Part shown: positions 10,998-22,669 of the stretch, piece by piece
How the letters are laid out: the number at the start of each line of letters is the position of its first letter
Numbering within the stretch: position 1 is the first letter of the stretch
Assembly: GCF_901709675.1 (NCBI RefSeq)
Contig: NC_051089.1
Coordinates: 7,561,476-7,625,475 of the forward strand
DNA: 64,000 nt
Origin: Syngnathus acus
Lineage: Eukaryota; Chordata; Actinopteri; Syngnathiformes; Syngnathidae
Direction: 5' to 3'
The notes under the pieces: generated by a model
The model's database searches: none
What the model saw: only the letters and a program-made list of their open reading frames with translations
Told to the model about the DNA's origin: nothing
Made by a program: the position numbers and the translations under genes

Positions 10998-11292
10998 CAA
11001 TGTTCCCTCTAATTTTTCATGTATCTGGACATAGACACAAGCTCCCTGAGCAACCTGAGGACTACAGTGAGCAACATCAGGTCGCTTCGGGGGGCTGCTA
11101 AATGGGACGTCCAACGCTGCGTGATCGTTTCGCTTCGGGGGGGGGGGGGTGCTAATGGGGCGTCCAACGCTGCGTGTTCGCTTCGGGGGGGGGGGGGGGG
11201 GGGTATGTTTATGCGCTGGATAGATTTCTTGTGCGCTGAGAACGTGCGGGCAGTGCGCGATTGCGCACGCGCGCAGCTTAGAGGGAACATTG
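10998..11292. mobile_element. hAT-type MITE with perfect terminal inverted repeats and 8-bp target duplication
   Basis: The element starts CAATGTTCCCTCTAA and ends TTAGAGGGAACATTG, a perfect 15-bp inverted repeat. It is bounded by the 8-bp direct repeat CATGTGAG at 10990-10997 and 11293-11300, diagnostic of hAT transposition. At 295 bp it has no transposase. Its centre has three units of a roughly 48-bp repeat with G-runs of 6, 13 and 19. It sits in the inferred ctsb intron 1. Confidence 0.9.
11075..11205 (+). repeat. G-run minisatellite, about 48-bp period
   Basis: Three successive units contain CGCTTCGG, a G-run, GCTAAT and a CGTCCAACGCTGCGTG block. The G-runs start at 11089, 11137 and 11185, giving a 48-bp period. 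The run length grows along the array (6, 13, 19), so the longest tract may be poorly resolved in the assembly. Confidence 0.85.
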
Positions 11293-12736
11293 CATGTGAG
11301 GGCAAGATGAAACCTGCAGAACCATGACAACCTTTGATAGTCTTTCGATCTGTTTGGTCTGCTGGCCCTTTCCCAGATCCACAACAATGAAAAACAACAG
11401 TGGCTGTCTATTTCCTGTCCTACTTATTGTATTCATTCAAATGCACAGTATCAACAGATAGAGCCATTCTGAAGTAATTCAGATAAGAAGTGAACATGTA
11501 AGGAGGCAAAGTCTAGTTAAGAGTGACGTGACTCAGGATGGTGTTTCTCGCTGGCTGTAAACCAGTGTGGTTTCAGTTACGACTCACCGAGCCTGTAAAC
11601 TAAATGGCAATCACTGCAAAGCTTTGGTTTCTGAAGTCAATTCTGCACGTAACATAAATGCTACCTATGTGACGGTAAAGTCCCGAGTACTTTTGCAAAT
11701 TCTTTGAAGTGGGTACAATGTTATATTGTCAGTTTGCACTCGTGGGTGGTTCACTTCCGTCACATCACATTTGAACCGTTGCTTATGGTGCAGTATTAAC
11801 ATTTCGCCTTGAACGACGCAACTTTGTACTATTAATGGTTTGGTAACAATATTGGAACCTTGACGGTCAAACACGAGTAACAGAAAATACCCAGAACAAG
11901 GTTTCAATATATTGGTAGCAAAATATCACAAATTCTCTTATGACAGGAGTGTCGTTCTACACCACTCTATGCTGAACATTTGATGGAAAGCATTTAATCA
12001 AATTAATGCAAATGCATTTCAGGACGTTTAGAGAATTATTATTGTTTATGAAGGCAGATGATCATGTCGAGATGACAAATGACTAAGAAAATATATTGAT
12101 GTAGGTTTCAGGACAATTTTGTGTTACTTCCCTTTTTTCCACTTTCAGTGATGAGGAATAAATTCACCTCACCCATGTTGTCACATTGAATGGATCCACC
12201 TACATGTTCACTATTTTCACTTCTCTGGAAACCACCCATGTCTCAACACTTCTTGTTTTTTTTCCTACCTGCGTCATTTGCTCCTTTCCCGGAATGTTTT
12301 GATATGATTCTATTGTTACGTGATAACGCTGTGCCTGTAATGACTTTAATGGATCTTGAGAAGCCTTTTAATCAAAGCACAGGGCTCGCTTCACATCATC
12401 GGCATCTCTAATGGCTGCTTGTCCTTCATGCTACAAACTGAAGTGCCCTTCAAACTGCATTGCGGGCACAATTTTGCATCAGGGTCAGTTTTCAGTCAGA
12501 GTAAAAACAACATTAAAAAGAACAATGTGTTTCACAAAGCTTTATAAATAAAACCGATTCCTTGAATGCAGTAGACTGTTGTTGTGTGTTGATGCAATGT
12601 GTTTGCCCACTGAATTTTCTCAGTTTAGTCACTTGTGACCTTTTTCATTTCGAGCAACGTTCTTTCATACCACATGCGTTGTTTGTTTTAAATATAAGTC
12701 AAATTGAATGTTCTTTTGTTGGTCGTTTCAGGCAAC

Positions 12737-14764
12737 ATGTGGCGTGCGTCCCTCCTCTTATTGGCTGCCGGCTTGTCACTAAGCTTGGCTAAACCTCCCA
12801 TCCACCCGTTGTCCACTGAGATGGTTGACCACATCAACAAGAAGAACACTACCTGGAGGGTGAGGTTTTTTTGTTTGCTTCCATGCTGGTTCCCACGCTT
12901 CTTTTGCTCATGTCTGCCTACGCGTGCTCCTCTGCTGCAGGCCGCTCTCAACTTTCAGAAGGCCGACTACAGTTATGTGAAGAAACTCTGTGGAACGTTT
13001 CTCAAGGGACCCAAGCTTCCTGTCATGTGAGTGTGACAAGCAAATTATCTGCTCTTTCTGCTAAAGTGCAAATTATGCTTACATTTAAAGTCAACTAAAA
13101 CTTTCCATCATATGTAGGGTTCAGTATGCTGACAATGTGTGGTTGCCAAAGAACTTTGACTCCAGGGAGCAGTGGCCTGACTGCCCCACACTGAAGGAGA
13201 TCAGAGACCAAGGCTCCTGTGGGTCCTGCTGGGTGAGGAACCAACGTTATTTGGATTTAGAATGTTTTTTTTTTTTTTCTGCTTTGAATGCATTCCTAAC
13301 ACTGACTGTGTTTCCAGGCATTTGGTGCCGTGGAAGCCATATCCGACCGTGTGTGCATCCACAGCAATGCCAAGGTCAGCGTGGAAGTCTCGGCAGAGGA
13401 CCTGCTGTCCTGTTGCGATGGTTGTGGCATGGGGTAAGATGACCGCAACTCTTTTATTTAGCTCAATAGCGCCCCAAGCAGGCGCGACTTGCTGTCAGCA
13501 TGAACGATTTACACTATGTCCAAATGTGACACTTGATTAAAATGGCAATGGAATTTGGACACCAATTTCAAAAACTGACCCCTTTTAGATGTAATGGTGG
13601 CTACCCGTCAGCAGCCTGGGAATTCTGGACTGGTGAGGGACTGGTCTCTGGTGGGCTGTATAACTCCCACATTGGTGAGTGACGCACGTAAAAGAAACCA
13701 CAAGGGAGCGCTTAACCGTGCGAGTTTGGAATCACATCATCTCCCCTGCATGCAGGTTGCCGGCCCTACACCATCGCGCCTTGCGAGCACCACGTCAACG
13801 GTAGCCGACCTCCCTGCACTGGCGAGGAAGGACACACACCCAAGTGCATATCCATGTGTGAACCCGGTTACACGCCCAGCTACACGCAGGACAAGCATTA
13901 TGGTCAGAAAAACTTTGTTTCTAGAGCTTGAATTAGGGCAGCTTTAGAACCAATATGTTTTTAAAAATGATTTAGAAATGTATTGACCAGCGTTATTTTC
14001 TTGTGTGATTCAGGTAAAACGTCTTACAGCGTTTTGTCAGAGCCAGAACAGATTCAGATGGAAATATACCAGAAAGGCCCAGTAGAGGGAGCCTTCACGG
14101 TGTATTCGGACTTCGTTCTATACAAGTCTGGTAAGTGTGTAATAATATACAAATAATTTCTTTCCACATTTTTTACGTTTATCATTCACTTCTGTACTAG
14201 TTAAGATGTTTCCTCTTATTCTTATCTGCAGGTGTGTATCAGCATGTGTCTGGGTCCATGCTGGGTGGGCACGCCATCAAGATCCTTGGCTGGGGTGAGG
14301 AAGATGGTGTCCCCTACTGGCTCTGTGCCAACTCCTGGAACACTGACTGGGGTGATAATGGTGAGAGTCTACTTTAGTTCATTCTGCCAATTTGTGGCCT
14401 AAAAAGCTAATTTCAGGTTAGTGTGTTATATAGAACAACTAGTCGAGTACTGAAAGGAATTAACAGACATTACAAATCGCTGTTGCGCCGTTATCACTTT
14501 CCAAATCAAAATATTAAAGTGTAGAACAGACAGCTTCACTTTTATGCTGTGCAGTCACAGCAGGCCCACAATGACCAATGGCACAGAAATGCATTGCATC
14601 ATACCAGATGTCCTTTGGATTTGCCCGTTTATTCAGATAAAGGCTACAAATTGATTGTTAGCTGCGTTTTTGTCTGCTTCATTTTTTTAGGGTTCTTTAA
14701 AATCTTGCGTGGATCAAATCACTGTGGCATTGAGTCTGAAGTTGTGGCGGGTGTCCCCAAGTAA
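12737..14764 (+). CDS. ctsb: Cathepsin B, lysosomal cysteine protease, 9 coding exons
   Basis: Exons: 12737-12859, 12941-13026, 13118-13232, 13318-13433, 13589-13674, 13756-13902, 14014-14130, 14232-14360, 14691-14764; 330 aa. A signal peptide (about residues 1-18) is followed by a short propeptide and a papain-family mature domain. The catalytic triad is visible: Cys107 in GSCGSCW, His277 in [11 protein letters not shown] and Asn297 in [12 protein letters not shown]. The occluding-loop His pair ([12 protein letters not shown]), which gives cathepsin B its peptidyl-dipeptidase activity, is intact. The protein degrades substrates in lysosomes. It ends at VAGVPK, about nine residues shorter than the human C-terminus as I recall it, removing the trimmed C-terminal extension. 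A CLEAR box at 10401 supports TFEB control. Fish have duplicate ctsb genes; I cannot say which copy this is. Confidence 0.96.
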
Positions 14765-15300
14765 ACTCGAAGGTAAGATGGAATCGCGAATTGTAAGTTT
14801 TAAAAATCCTGGAACTCTTAATTGAAGCCTGTTGAGCCTTCCTTTCTCTGTGCAGGTCTTTGTGTTCGTTCATTCGACATTTGCTCGCTAGAGGGCGACA
14901 TACTCCACCTGCCTGCACTGAAATGTCCCTGTGTTATTCTAGTTTTGTCCGCAGTTCACTTTTACTAGTAGCAAGATTTTTATTTGTAGGTTGATTTTTA
15001 GAATGTCTACAATCACTGTATGTGCCTGAAAACAATGTTTTCTTTTTTTTATTATTTGACTGTCAAAGATGGTTTTATTCATGTCAGACTTTCCCAGCCT
15101 ACAAATTTGATCGGCCAACTTAACTATCTTGAATGTATCCTATGTGTTGTCAATACAGCTTCTGCATTGTGATTTTACTTTTTTGTGTGCCATTCTGTCT
15201 ATCATTAAGGACAGAGTTTAAAAGTTTGTGATTTTAATCACCTCTCTCCAGTGAACAAAATGCTGGCATACAACTGTTAAACTGAATAAAATTTTTAGTT
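14765..15300 (+). other. ctsb: ctsb 3' UTR with polyadenylation signal
   Basis: After the stop at 14762-14764, a canonical AATAAA lies at 15285-15290. The final coding exon seems to be the last one, though a GGTAAGAT at 14772 could act as a donor within the UTR. Confidence 0.6.
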
Positions 15301-16173
15301 TGGTTCTCATTCTGAGTTTGTGGTCAATGCATATTTATTTGTCCAAATGTAACTCATGCAAAGGAATTTTACGGGAGTATTTCAATCCAGTCATTTATTT
15401 TGAATTTTACTACTTGCTCATTGTTTGACCGTTCATAACGGCACCTTTTTCCATTAAAACTGTGTTCTGAAACGTGAACAGTGATTGCGTTATAGAAAAT
15501 TGATTTTGGGAATAGTGATAGAGCACTTCCAACCTTTTATAGATAATAGAGCTCCAGTCGTTCATTATTAATAACAATGGTGCTTTGTCCAAAACTCGTC
15601 TGCAAAGCAGATTTGTGAACCTTTATAATTGATTTCAATGTGCAGTACTACATTTCAGTGTATCTGAATTCCATAAGACCTCAAACGACCTTGTTAGTGA
15701 CTTTATTATGCTCGTGAGAGGAACTTGTTTCTCTAACTCGGTCGATGAATCTTGTAAATATGGTTTATTTTACGATTGTTTGTATGAGAGATTTTCGAAA
15801 CACGCTCTGGGCTACTCTACTTCCGCCTTGTTGTCAAAATAAACACGCCCCCTTCAAAGAAGGCGGAGAAGAGTAGGCTTGTTTTGTTTACCGCTCGTCT
15901 CTATTTCGTGACCTTTATGTTCAAGTTCTTTATGTTCAGCAGTGGATTTACAAACAAACTAATGCAATGAAATGAAACCCCAAACATAAAAGAGTATTAC
16001 GCTTTTATTGAGATTCGGCATTGATAATGAGTGCATGTGGACCGGGGAGTTCACTGTCGTTATTGCACGTCCAGGTCATCTTTTATAGAAATCAAACGCC
16101 CCATTCGGCGCTCAGTTGGAACTCGCTCCTAGTCCCAAGTGTGCCCACTGCTAATTTGCCAAACTGGCTCACG
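15301..16173 (+). promoter_or_regulatory. ctsb-adpgk intergenic region, probable adpgk promoter
   Basis: AT-rich sequence until about 15800, then a GC-richer patch with an imperfect inverted repeat (CTACTCT...CCGCCTT at 15812-15829 against AAGGCGG...GAGTAG at 15860-15876) around a CACGCCCCC GC-box-like core. The adpgk ATG follows about 300 bp downstream, so this is a reasonable promoter candidate. No other gene seen. Confidence 0.4.
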
Positions 16174-18954
16174 ATGGAGGGCGCTGGAAGAGGTCCGTTG
16201 ATGAAATATGGCTCTGCAATCTCCTTGTTTGTCGTGATTCTGGCAATTTGGTTTCGCTCACCGAACAATGAGGGACTGGACGGCCGGCTGGACACCGTGT
16301 TGTCGTCGCTACTCCGAGCCGAGAGCAAAGTTGGAATGAATCACGTCGCTCGACCAAAGGTGGCGATTGGTAAGGCTAGCAGAATTAGCTCGTGTCATTT
16401 CAGATAAATACACTGCTAACATTGACATTATTTCGTGACAGTTGGCTACTGCAAATGTCTCAAAATATGGCTTTAATTGCAGACTACTGTCTTCAACTAA
16501 AACGATCTACTTTTCGGTTTTTTTTCTTGTATTGCTGCTTGAAGGTTGGCTGTGAGTCTTGTGCGGGAACTTGGCTTAAACTTTGAAGCCACAAAAAAAT
16601 GTGGCAAAAGTAATGATTTCATTTGATGGGATTTAATTCGCAGAAATGCAGTCTGACAAATAGTCATTAAAAGGTGAATTCGGGTATGCATTATACAGTC
16701 CAAAGAACGCGCCTCTTATCTGCTTAGCAGGACCTGTTTATTTATTTCACAAGCCTTTTGGAATATATAGACGTCGTTAATTGATTGCACAAGCATTAGA
16801 ATGTTTGCAAGGCGATGATAAAATGTGCATAAGCAAAGCAGGGATTTGCTTTTACCGTATCTATCTCCAGATAAGATTGCCTATGTGTGAAATCAGGGAC
16901 ACATTAAACTCCTGTGTCTGTAATTAGTGTTGTCATGTTCTTATCCTGTATCTCCAACCTTTGCCCACTTGCAGCCACATGGACAGCAGCTAGTGTGGGT
17001 TAGCATAGCGTCCCACGTCAGCATACTAAAATCATGCTTGAGATTATGATGCTCAAGTGGAGCGTCTATGTGACATGAAAAGTTAACCGTGTGTCTGTTT
17101 GAGTTGGCATGCTCTGGTTCCCCGCGCTTAATGATATAAACTATTACGTTTCACAAACTTTGCACATTCATCCATCTATCTGCAGGTTTTGGAGGCTGCG
17201 TGGACCTGCTTGTGGAAGGTGTGTCGCTTCTCAATAAAATCGGCCTCGTACCCGCCGACCAGCCCCTCCATCATGACTACATTGAAAGTGCTGAGCAACT
17301 CTCTGAGAGCTTCGCCTACTTCTTTGCCCCGGGCGCCGCGGCAGAGTAAGCAGTGTCAAACCTTTGTTTAAACTACCTTGTGTGAAACTGTAGTCCTACT
17401 GTATGTTTGTGCCTGTGCTGCTGTCACCTGGGGAAGCTAATGTTCCCGGTGGCCACGGCGTCCACATTTGCTCAAGTTGTCATTGGTGTCCCTTGCAGGC
17501 GCTTTGTGCTAAATGAGACGCTTTTCAGCGAGTTGGTCGAGGCATCCCGTGACCTACCTGGAAACAGATGGTCGGTGGGTGGCAACGCCCCAGTCATGGC
17601 CGGCCGCATGGCCAACGAGGGATGTGACGTGTTGCTCGGTGGAAGCTTTAGCCCGGACTTCATGGACGTCCTATCACAGCACATCACCGGTATGCAAACA
17701 GCACACACTGGGGAACCTTAAACGCCCTTCTCGCACTGTTTCCAATATTGCGATTTTGATGCTTTTATCGAAATTATTACACAAATCATTCTTATCGCTA
17801 TCTACAGTTGCAGGCAACACCGTAGAAGAGCCAGACATTCATCTCATCCTGGAGTATCCATCTGGTGCAAAGTGGGGACAGTATTCCTCTCGTAGAGCCA
17901 ACAGGTGTGTCTTAGTTGATAGTAAGCACGATTGGCATCATGTTAAGTTGACCTTTCGTTGGCGTGCAGGTACATCGTCCACAGTGATGACCATAACCCG
18001 TACCTGGCGTCCATGGAGGAGTTTGCAAAGAAGCTCAAAGATTTTCATCCAGATCTTCTCATTGTGGGCGGCTTACAAATGATGGATAACTTTCCATTCC
18101 AGTCAGGTAAGATGAAATGAAGACATTTGGTTGACTTTGAAGTGTGGCCACTTCTAACTCCTTGACCTCAGGTGAACGTGCCGCTCTGCTCTCCCGCCTG
18201 GCCGAAGTGCTGGCCGCCGCCTCTCCCACGCTTGGTGTCCATTTTGAGATGGCCAGTTTTGTAGAAGAGAGCATCATGGAAGACCTGCTTCATTATGTCA
18301 TTCCTCAAGTACGTCAAACTAACCTGGGTCCTCAATTAAGATGAGCGCTATTGATAATGAGAAGTTCTGATCGTCATCATGTTTCTGCTAACCCAGGCGG
18401 ACTCTTTGGGAATGAACGAGCAGGAGCTCCCCAACCTGCTGAGCCTCCTCAAAGGCTCCACCATCACGGTACTGTCTGACCCCAACCCTCGCGTCGCTAC
18501 CGTCCTGGACCAGATGAGAGAGGTCTACCGCATGGTCAACCAGCGCTACAAAGACGCCGACGCTCAAGGTGACGACGCTCAAACGCAGGGCAAGCCCCTG
18601 ACCCGCCTCCACGTGCACACGTTAGCCTTCCAGGCAATTATCGTGACCCGGGGCTCCCAGTGGAAGAACACCATGTCGGCCACCGCCAAGGCCTCGCTCA
18701 CGGCCAACCGCCACGTGTGCGGCTCCAACGACATCGACCCCAGCAAGGCCAGGCTCATCCTGGATGACTCGTTTTCCGTCAGCCGACAGGAGGGCAGCCA
18801 GCGCATCCCCCTCCAGGAGAGCCGGCCCGTCAGCTGCTGGGAGGAGGAGGACTATGAGATCTGCGTGGCGCCCGTGCTGGTGTGCACCGAGGTGTACCAG
18901 ACTGCGGGTGGAGGAGATAACATCTCAGCTGCCGGACTGGTGCTCCAAATCTGA
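16174..18954 (+). CDS. adpgk: ADP-dependent glucokinase, 7 coding exons
   Basis: Exons: 16174-16369, 17186-17345, 17499-17689, 17808-17904, 17970-18106, 18172-18308, 18397-18954; 491 aa, close to the roughly 497 aa of human ADPGK. The enzyme phosphorylates glucose using ADP and is anchored at the ER. Visible features: an N-terminal hydrophobic anchor (residues 13-27), VGGNAPVMAGRMA, HLILEYPSGAKWGQ, SLGMNEQELPNL, and the C-terminal GGGDNISAAGL with Asp480 in the position of the ribokinase-fold catalytic base. The start at 16174 precedes the anchor; a second Met ten codons on (16201) is a possible alternative, and upstream in-frame codons look like 5' UTR. Some fish carry a second gene, adpgk2, and this could be that copy. 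Confidence 0.9.
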
Positions 18955-20462
18955 AGCACCGCAAACTAACCATGCTGTGATTCTGTTCATCCTGGTGTGA
19001 TGCAAAACACGGGCACCGACGCCACTGCCTGTTGGATTAATAATAAGGTGGACCACTCAAGTTAAGTGAGAGAAATTAACAGAATATTTTGGCAAGGTTC
19101 TGGTCTTTCCATTCTAAACTTTACAAAAAAGCGCTCACAGAAAGGCTCACATTACGGGTTTAATTTACCAATCCTTTTTCTATTTGTAGTTGTCTGGATT
19201 TCAAGATGGTGCCGCAGTTCAAGGGTTAGCATATTATCACTGTTCTGAGTTTGGGGTTCCAATCTGGATTCCATTTGCATGTTCTTCCTGTTCCTGCATG
19301 GGTTTTCTCCAGCTTCCTCACACATTCCCCAAAAACTTTGAGCTCTAAATGAACTCTTAAATTGCCCGTACATGTGAATGGTTGTTCGTCTGTACGTCTT
19401 TTGGGGTTTGAGCGGAAAAATGCCAGATTTTGAGGGGTCTTTTCAGTGATTACAGAATAGCTACAAGAAAAATTGGGGAAATTCTGTTTTAACAGAGTCA
19501 GAGGGCTCTTAGTTCTTCGAAGTGATGGGCATTTTGACTCAATTTCATTGATTGCCTATGCAAAAAAAAAAGTAATTTTTTAAAGTGTTGTTTTTAAACG
19601 GATGGAATACTTTTTTGAATGTTCAAACAGTCTAACCTTTTCCATCCCAGTGTTCTGTCAATGTACTGCTGGTTGCAGCTAAGTACTGCATGACATTTAG
19701 CCCCAATCCACTGCTCTCAAATGTTGTTTCAAGTTATAGTGCAATTGGTAAAAATGAGCCAAGCTGATTGGTCAAATGCTATTTGGAAGGCCAATCCTGC
19801 ATCCATTCTTCCATATTGTTGTGAATTTCTTCATTTTTTTTTTTTAATCTAAAAAAAAAAATGAAAAGAAATTGTTTGAAACTTTAAATGATCCCAATAT
19901 ATGTGAAAGTGTAGCTTGTAGGCCTGCTATTTTTTTTATTTTTTATTATAAATTATGTCACTTGCTGTGTAAGAACATGTTCAAGAGACCACTGCATATG
20001 CTGCACTTATCATTTAACATCACTCTACTTTAGGTGTTACTGTCTGAGGACCAAATAAGTAGCAAGGACTGCCCCTGTAAACATTCCACTGCACATGTAA
20101 CGCCTCCTTGTCCCCATTACGCTTTGTACTTTCCACCTTTGCCACTATTTTCCATTAAATCCACATTGGGGGTTTTTATGTCGCCATGTTACAATGCAAC
20201 AGGTGTCAGGTGAAGACTAAATAAGCTACCTTCAATTTTTCTTTGTATCAGTCTGAGCTGATGCTGTGGTGGGAATAAATGCTGGAAATAAATCTAATTC
20301 ATATGGAAAGGATAATTTTGGAGTGAAATGTGCTTCAATATGTACAAATTGATTTACGCTAACTTGAAAGCTAGAACAAACAGCTGTTGTGACACCCCTG
20401 CTGCAAACACAAAGTTGATGGTACCATTGATTTATTCCAGATCACATTTATTTTTCTGTGCC
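18955..20462 (+). other. adpgk 3' UTR and convergent gap to efcab2
   Basis: AATAAA signals at 20274-20279 and again about 15 bp on may end the adpgk transcript. On the opposite strand AATAAA at 20436-20431 serves efcab2, so the two genes converge with transcript ends roughly 150 bp apart. A degraded SINE lies at about 19210-19400. No further gene seen. Confidence 0.6.
19210..19400 (+). mobile_element. Degraded tRNA-derived SINE fragment
   Basis: The order AGGGTTAGCA, GTTCCAATCTGGATTCC (box-B-like), TTTGCATGTTCTTCC, GCATGGGTTTTCTCC and GAATGGTTGTTCGTCTGT follows the same layout as the intact SINE at 38250-38614. It is heavily mutated and lacks the GGAT tail, so it is an old copy. Confidence 0.7.
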
Positions 20463-22494
20463 CTACACTTCTGGGTCCATGATGAGATGGTTGAGTAAGT
20501 CTTTGCTGTAAATCAAGTTGGTCTCATGGTCAGTGAGGGCTGTCAACATCTCATCCATCTCCTCTTGATTGAAGGTTTCACCTGACGTCGACATATACGC
20601 AAATAAGTACCAGATGTTGCACAATACCAGCAAGCTATGACTCAAATGCGCTTGTGTTTGGGGGGGAAAAATGCTTTACCTTCCTCCATCATGTACTGTG
20701 CCAGATCATCCGGGTCCAAGTAGCCCTTCTTTTCACTGTCAAGAACCTCAACACAGAATGACGACAACAATTATAGTATAGTTGGCGGGATAACAAGCAA
20801 AAGTTTGTTTTGAAAGAAGTAGGTATAGTATATTTCAATAAGAAAATTGTTTTCTTAAGACCTTTGTAGTTGCTTGACTAGTGCAAAGCCTTAAAGTTAA
20901 AGGCAGTCATTTCAACCTACGATTTTGAGTGAACTGTGGCATGTATTACTGGTTTGACGAGCATGACTGTGCGTTTACAAACTCTTTCTGCAAGGCAAAC
21001 AGACATGATTATCGTGTGGGCGCCCTTACCTCAAATGCTTGAAGCAAAACGTCCTCAGAGATGGGAGGGAACCTTTAACACAAGCAGGCATGACCTTAGT
21101 TAACATAACCCTAGTTTCAAATCCTAACGCTAGTTTAAAACCCTACTTTGAATCCCTAAATCTAGTTTGAAACCTTAACTGTAGTTTGAAATCCTAGCTT
21201 GAAACCCTAACTCAAGTTTGAAATCATAACCCTAGTTTAAAGTACTAGTTTGAAACCCTAACCCTAGTTTAAAGTACTAGTTTGAAACCCTAACCCTAGT
21301 TTAAATCCCTAGTTTGAATCCCTAACCCTAGTTTAAAACCCTAGTTTGAAACCCTAACCCTAGTTTAAAACCCGAGTTTGAAACGCTAATCCTTGTTTGA
21401 AAGCATACTTTGAACCCCTAACCCTAGTTTTAAATCCTAACCATCGTTTTAAACACTACTTTGAATCCCTAACCCTAGTTTGAAACCTTAATCCTAGTTT
21501 TAAACCCTACTTTGAGTTCCTAACTCAGGTTTAAAAGCCTTACCCTAGTTTTAAACCCTACTTTGAATATCTAACCGAAGTTTGAAACACTAGTTTGAAA
21601 AGTTTGTTTGAAACTTTGACTAATTTGAAACCTTCACCCGAGTTTGATATCTTACTTTAAAACCCTAACCCTAGTTTGAAATCCCACTTTAAAACCCTAA
21701 CCCTAGTTTGTAACCATGACCCTAATTTGAAATCCTAGTCTGAAACCTTGACTTCATTCTCAGTTCTTGTATTGGATCTCATTGGCTTGTCCAAGTGTGT
21801 ATTCAATGTCGTGGCACATATATTCAAAGATCGTCCAGATGCACATTGAGAGTCAAACACATGGCAGGTAATATGATAGACATCCATCCTACTTATGTTC
21901 CATTAAAACATAGCTCATGGCAGGAAGGAAGCGGTCCAAGTGGATGTATCCTGTTTGGTCCTCTTCCACCTGGGTTGGAAAACCACCTATTTAGTTACTC
22001 AAATAAAAATAGCAATGCCCACCTTTTGAATTCGTCCAACATATTTCAACAGGTTTCTGACCTCAGCTATGAAGTTATGCAGCTCTGCCTGACTAGGGAA
22101 GCGACCCAGAGAATAGATGATTGTGCCAATTTCGCTGAGAAAACAAATAGTATACATAATGCTGTGCATTTACAATATTTTTTCACTTCATAAACGAAAA
22201 TATTTGATACCTCGGATACAAGAATACACTACATCACTACATTTTTAAAACGATTATTTCTCTCTTACCGCACATCGACTGTGTTGTTTGATTGGTAGTC
22301 GAACGCTTCGAAAGCTGCTCGGATCTTCTTTTCCACCTCTGAGAGAAAAATAAAATATTTTTTAAGTATTAGCATTAAAAATAGTTTTCCACTTTCATGT
22401 GAATTAATTTGTCTTGTCTTAATCTTGACGGCGGTTTTTGTTCGTTTTGTTTTCGTTCGGAAAACAAACCTGCAATTGGCGTGTTGAGCGCCAT
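20463..22494 (-). CDS. efcab2: EF-hand domain protein 2 / dynein regulatory complex subunit 8, 7 coding exons
   Basis: Exons in transcript order: 22494-22470, 22338-22269, 22134-22062, 21969-21893, 21072-21030, 20746-20680, 20581-20463; 157 aa, matching the roughly 162-aa human protein. It is a calmodulin-like protein of the nexin-dynein regulatory complex in motile cilia and flagella. EF-hand-like loops appear around FEAFDYQSNNTVDVREIG and EVLDSEKKGYLDPDDLAQYM; both have non-canonical ligand residues, so calcium binding may be weak. Further family markers are FIAEVEEDQTGYIHLDRFLP, PISEDVLLQAFE and GETFNQEEMDEML. The first exon has only 8 codons plus one base. A telomere-like array fills the intron between exons 4 and 5. 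Confidence 0.93.
21095..21755. repeat. Telomere-like CCCTAA / GTTTGAAA tandem array in efcab2 intron
   Basis: About 660 bp of degenerate units of 19-23 bp, typically TAACCCTAGTTTGAAACCC. Each unit carries one CCCTAA-type hexamer (TTAGGG on the coding strand of efcab2) joined to a GTTTGAAA spacer. Units vary by point changes and small indels, so the array is not recent. It is interstitial and differs from a plain TTAGGG tract. Confidence 0.88.
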
Positions 22495-22669
22495 GTTGTT
22501 TAACGGTCGCCATAGCAACCAAAAACGTTAACTAGAACTGTAAAGTACAATCAAAATGGACAAAAATACTTTCATATTGATTATAATCATGATCATAATT
22601 ATAACTAAAATTACTTTTATTTACGCAGTGAGATTATTTTTTTTATGTCACACACATTCACATCGTCAT

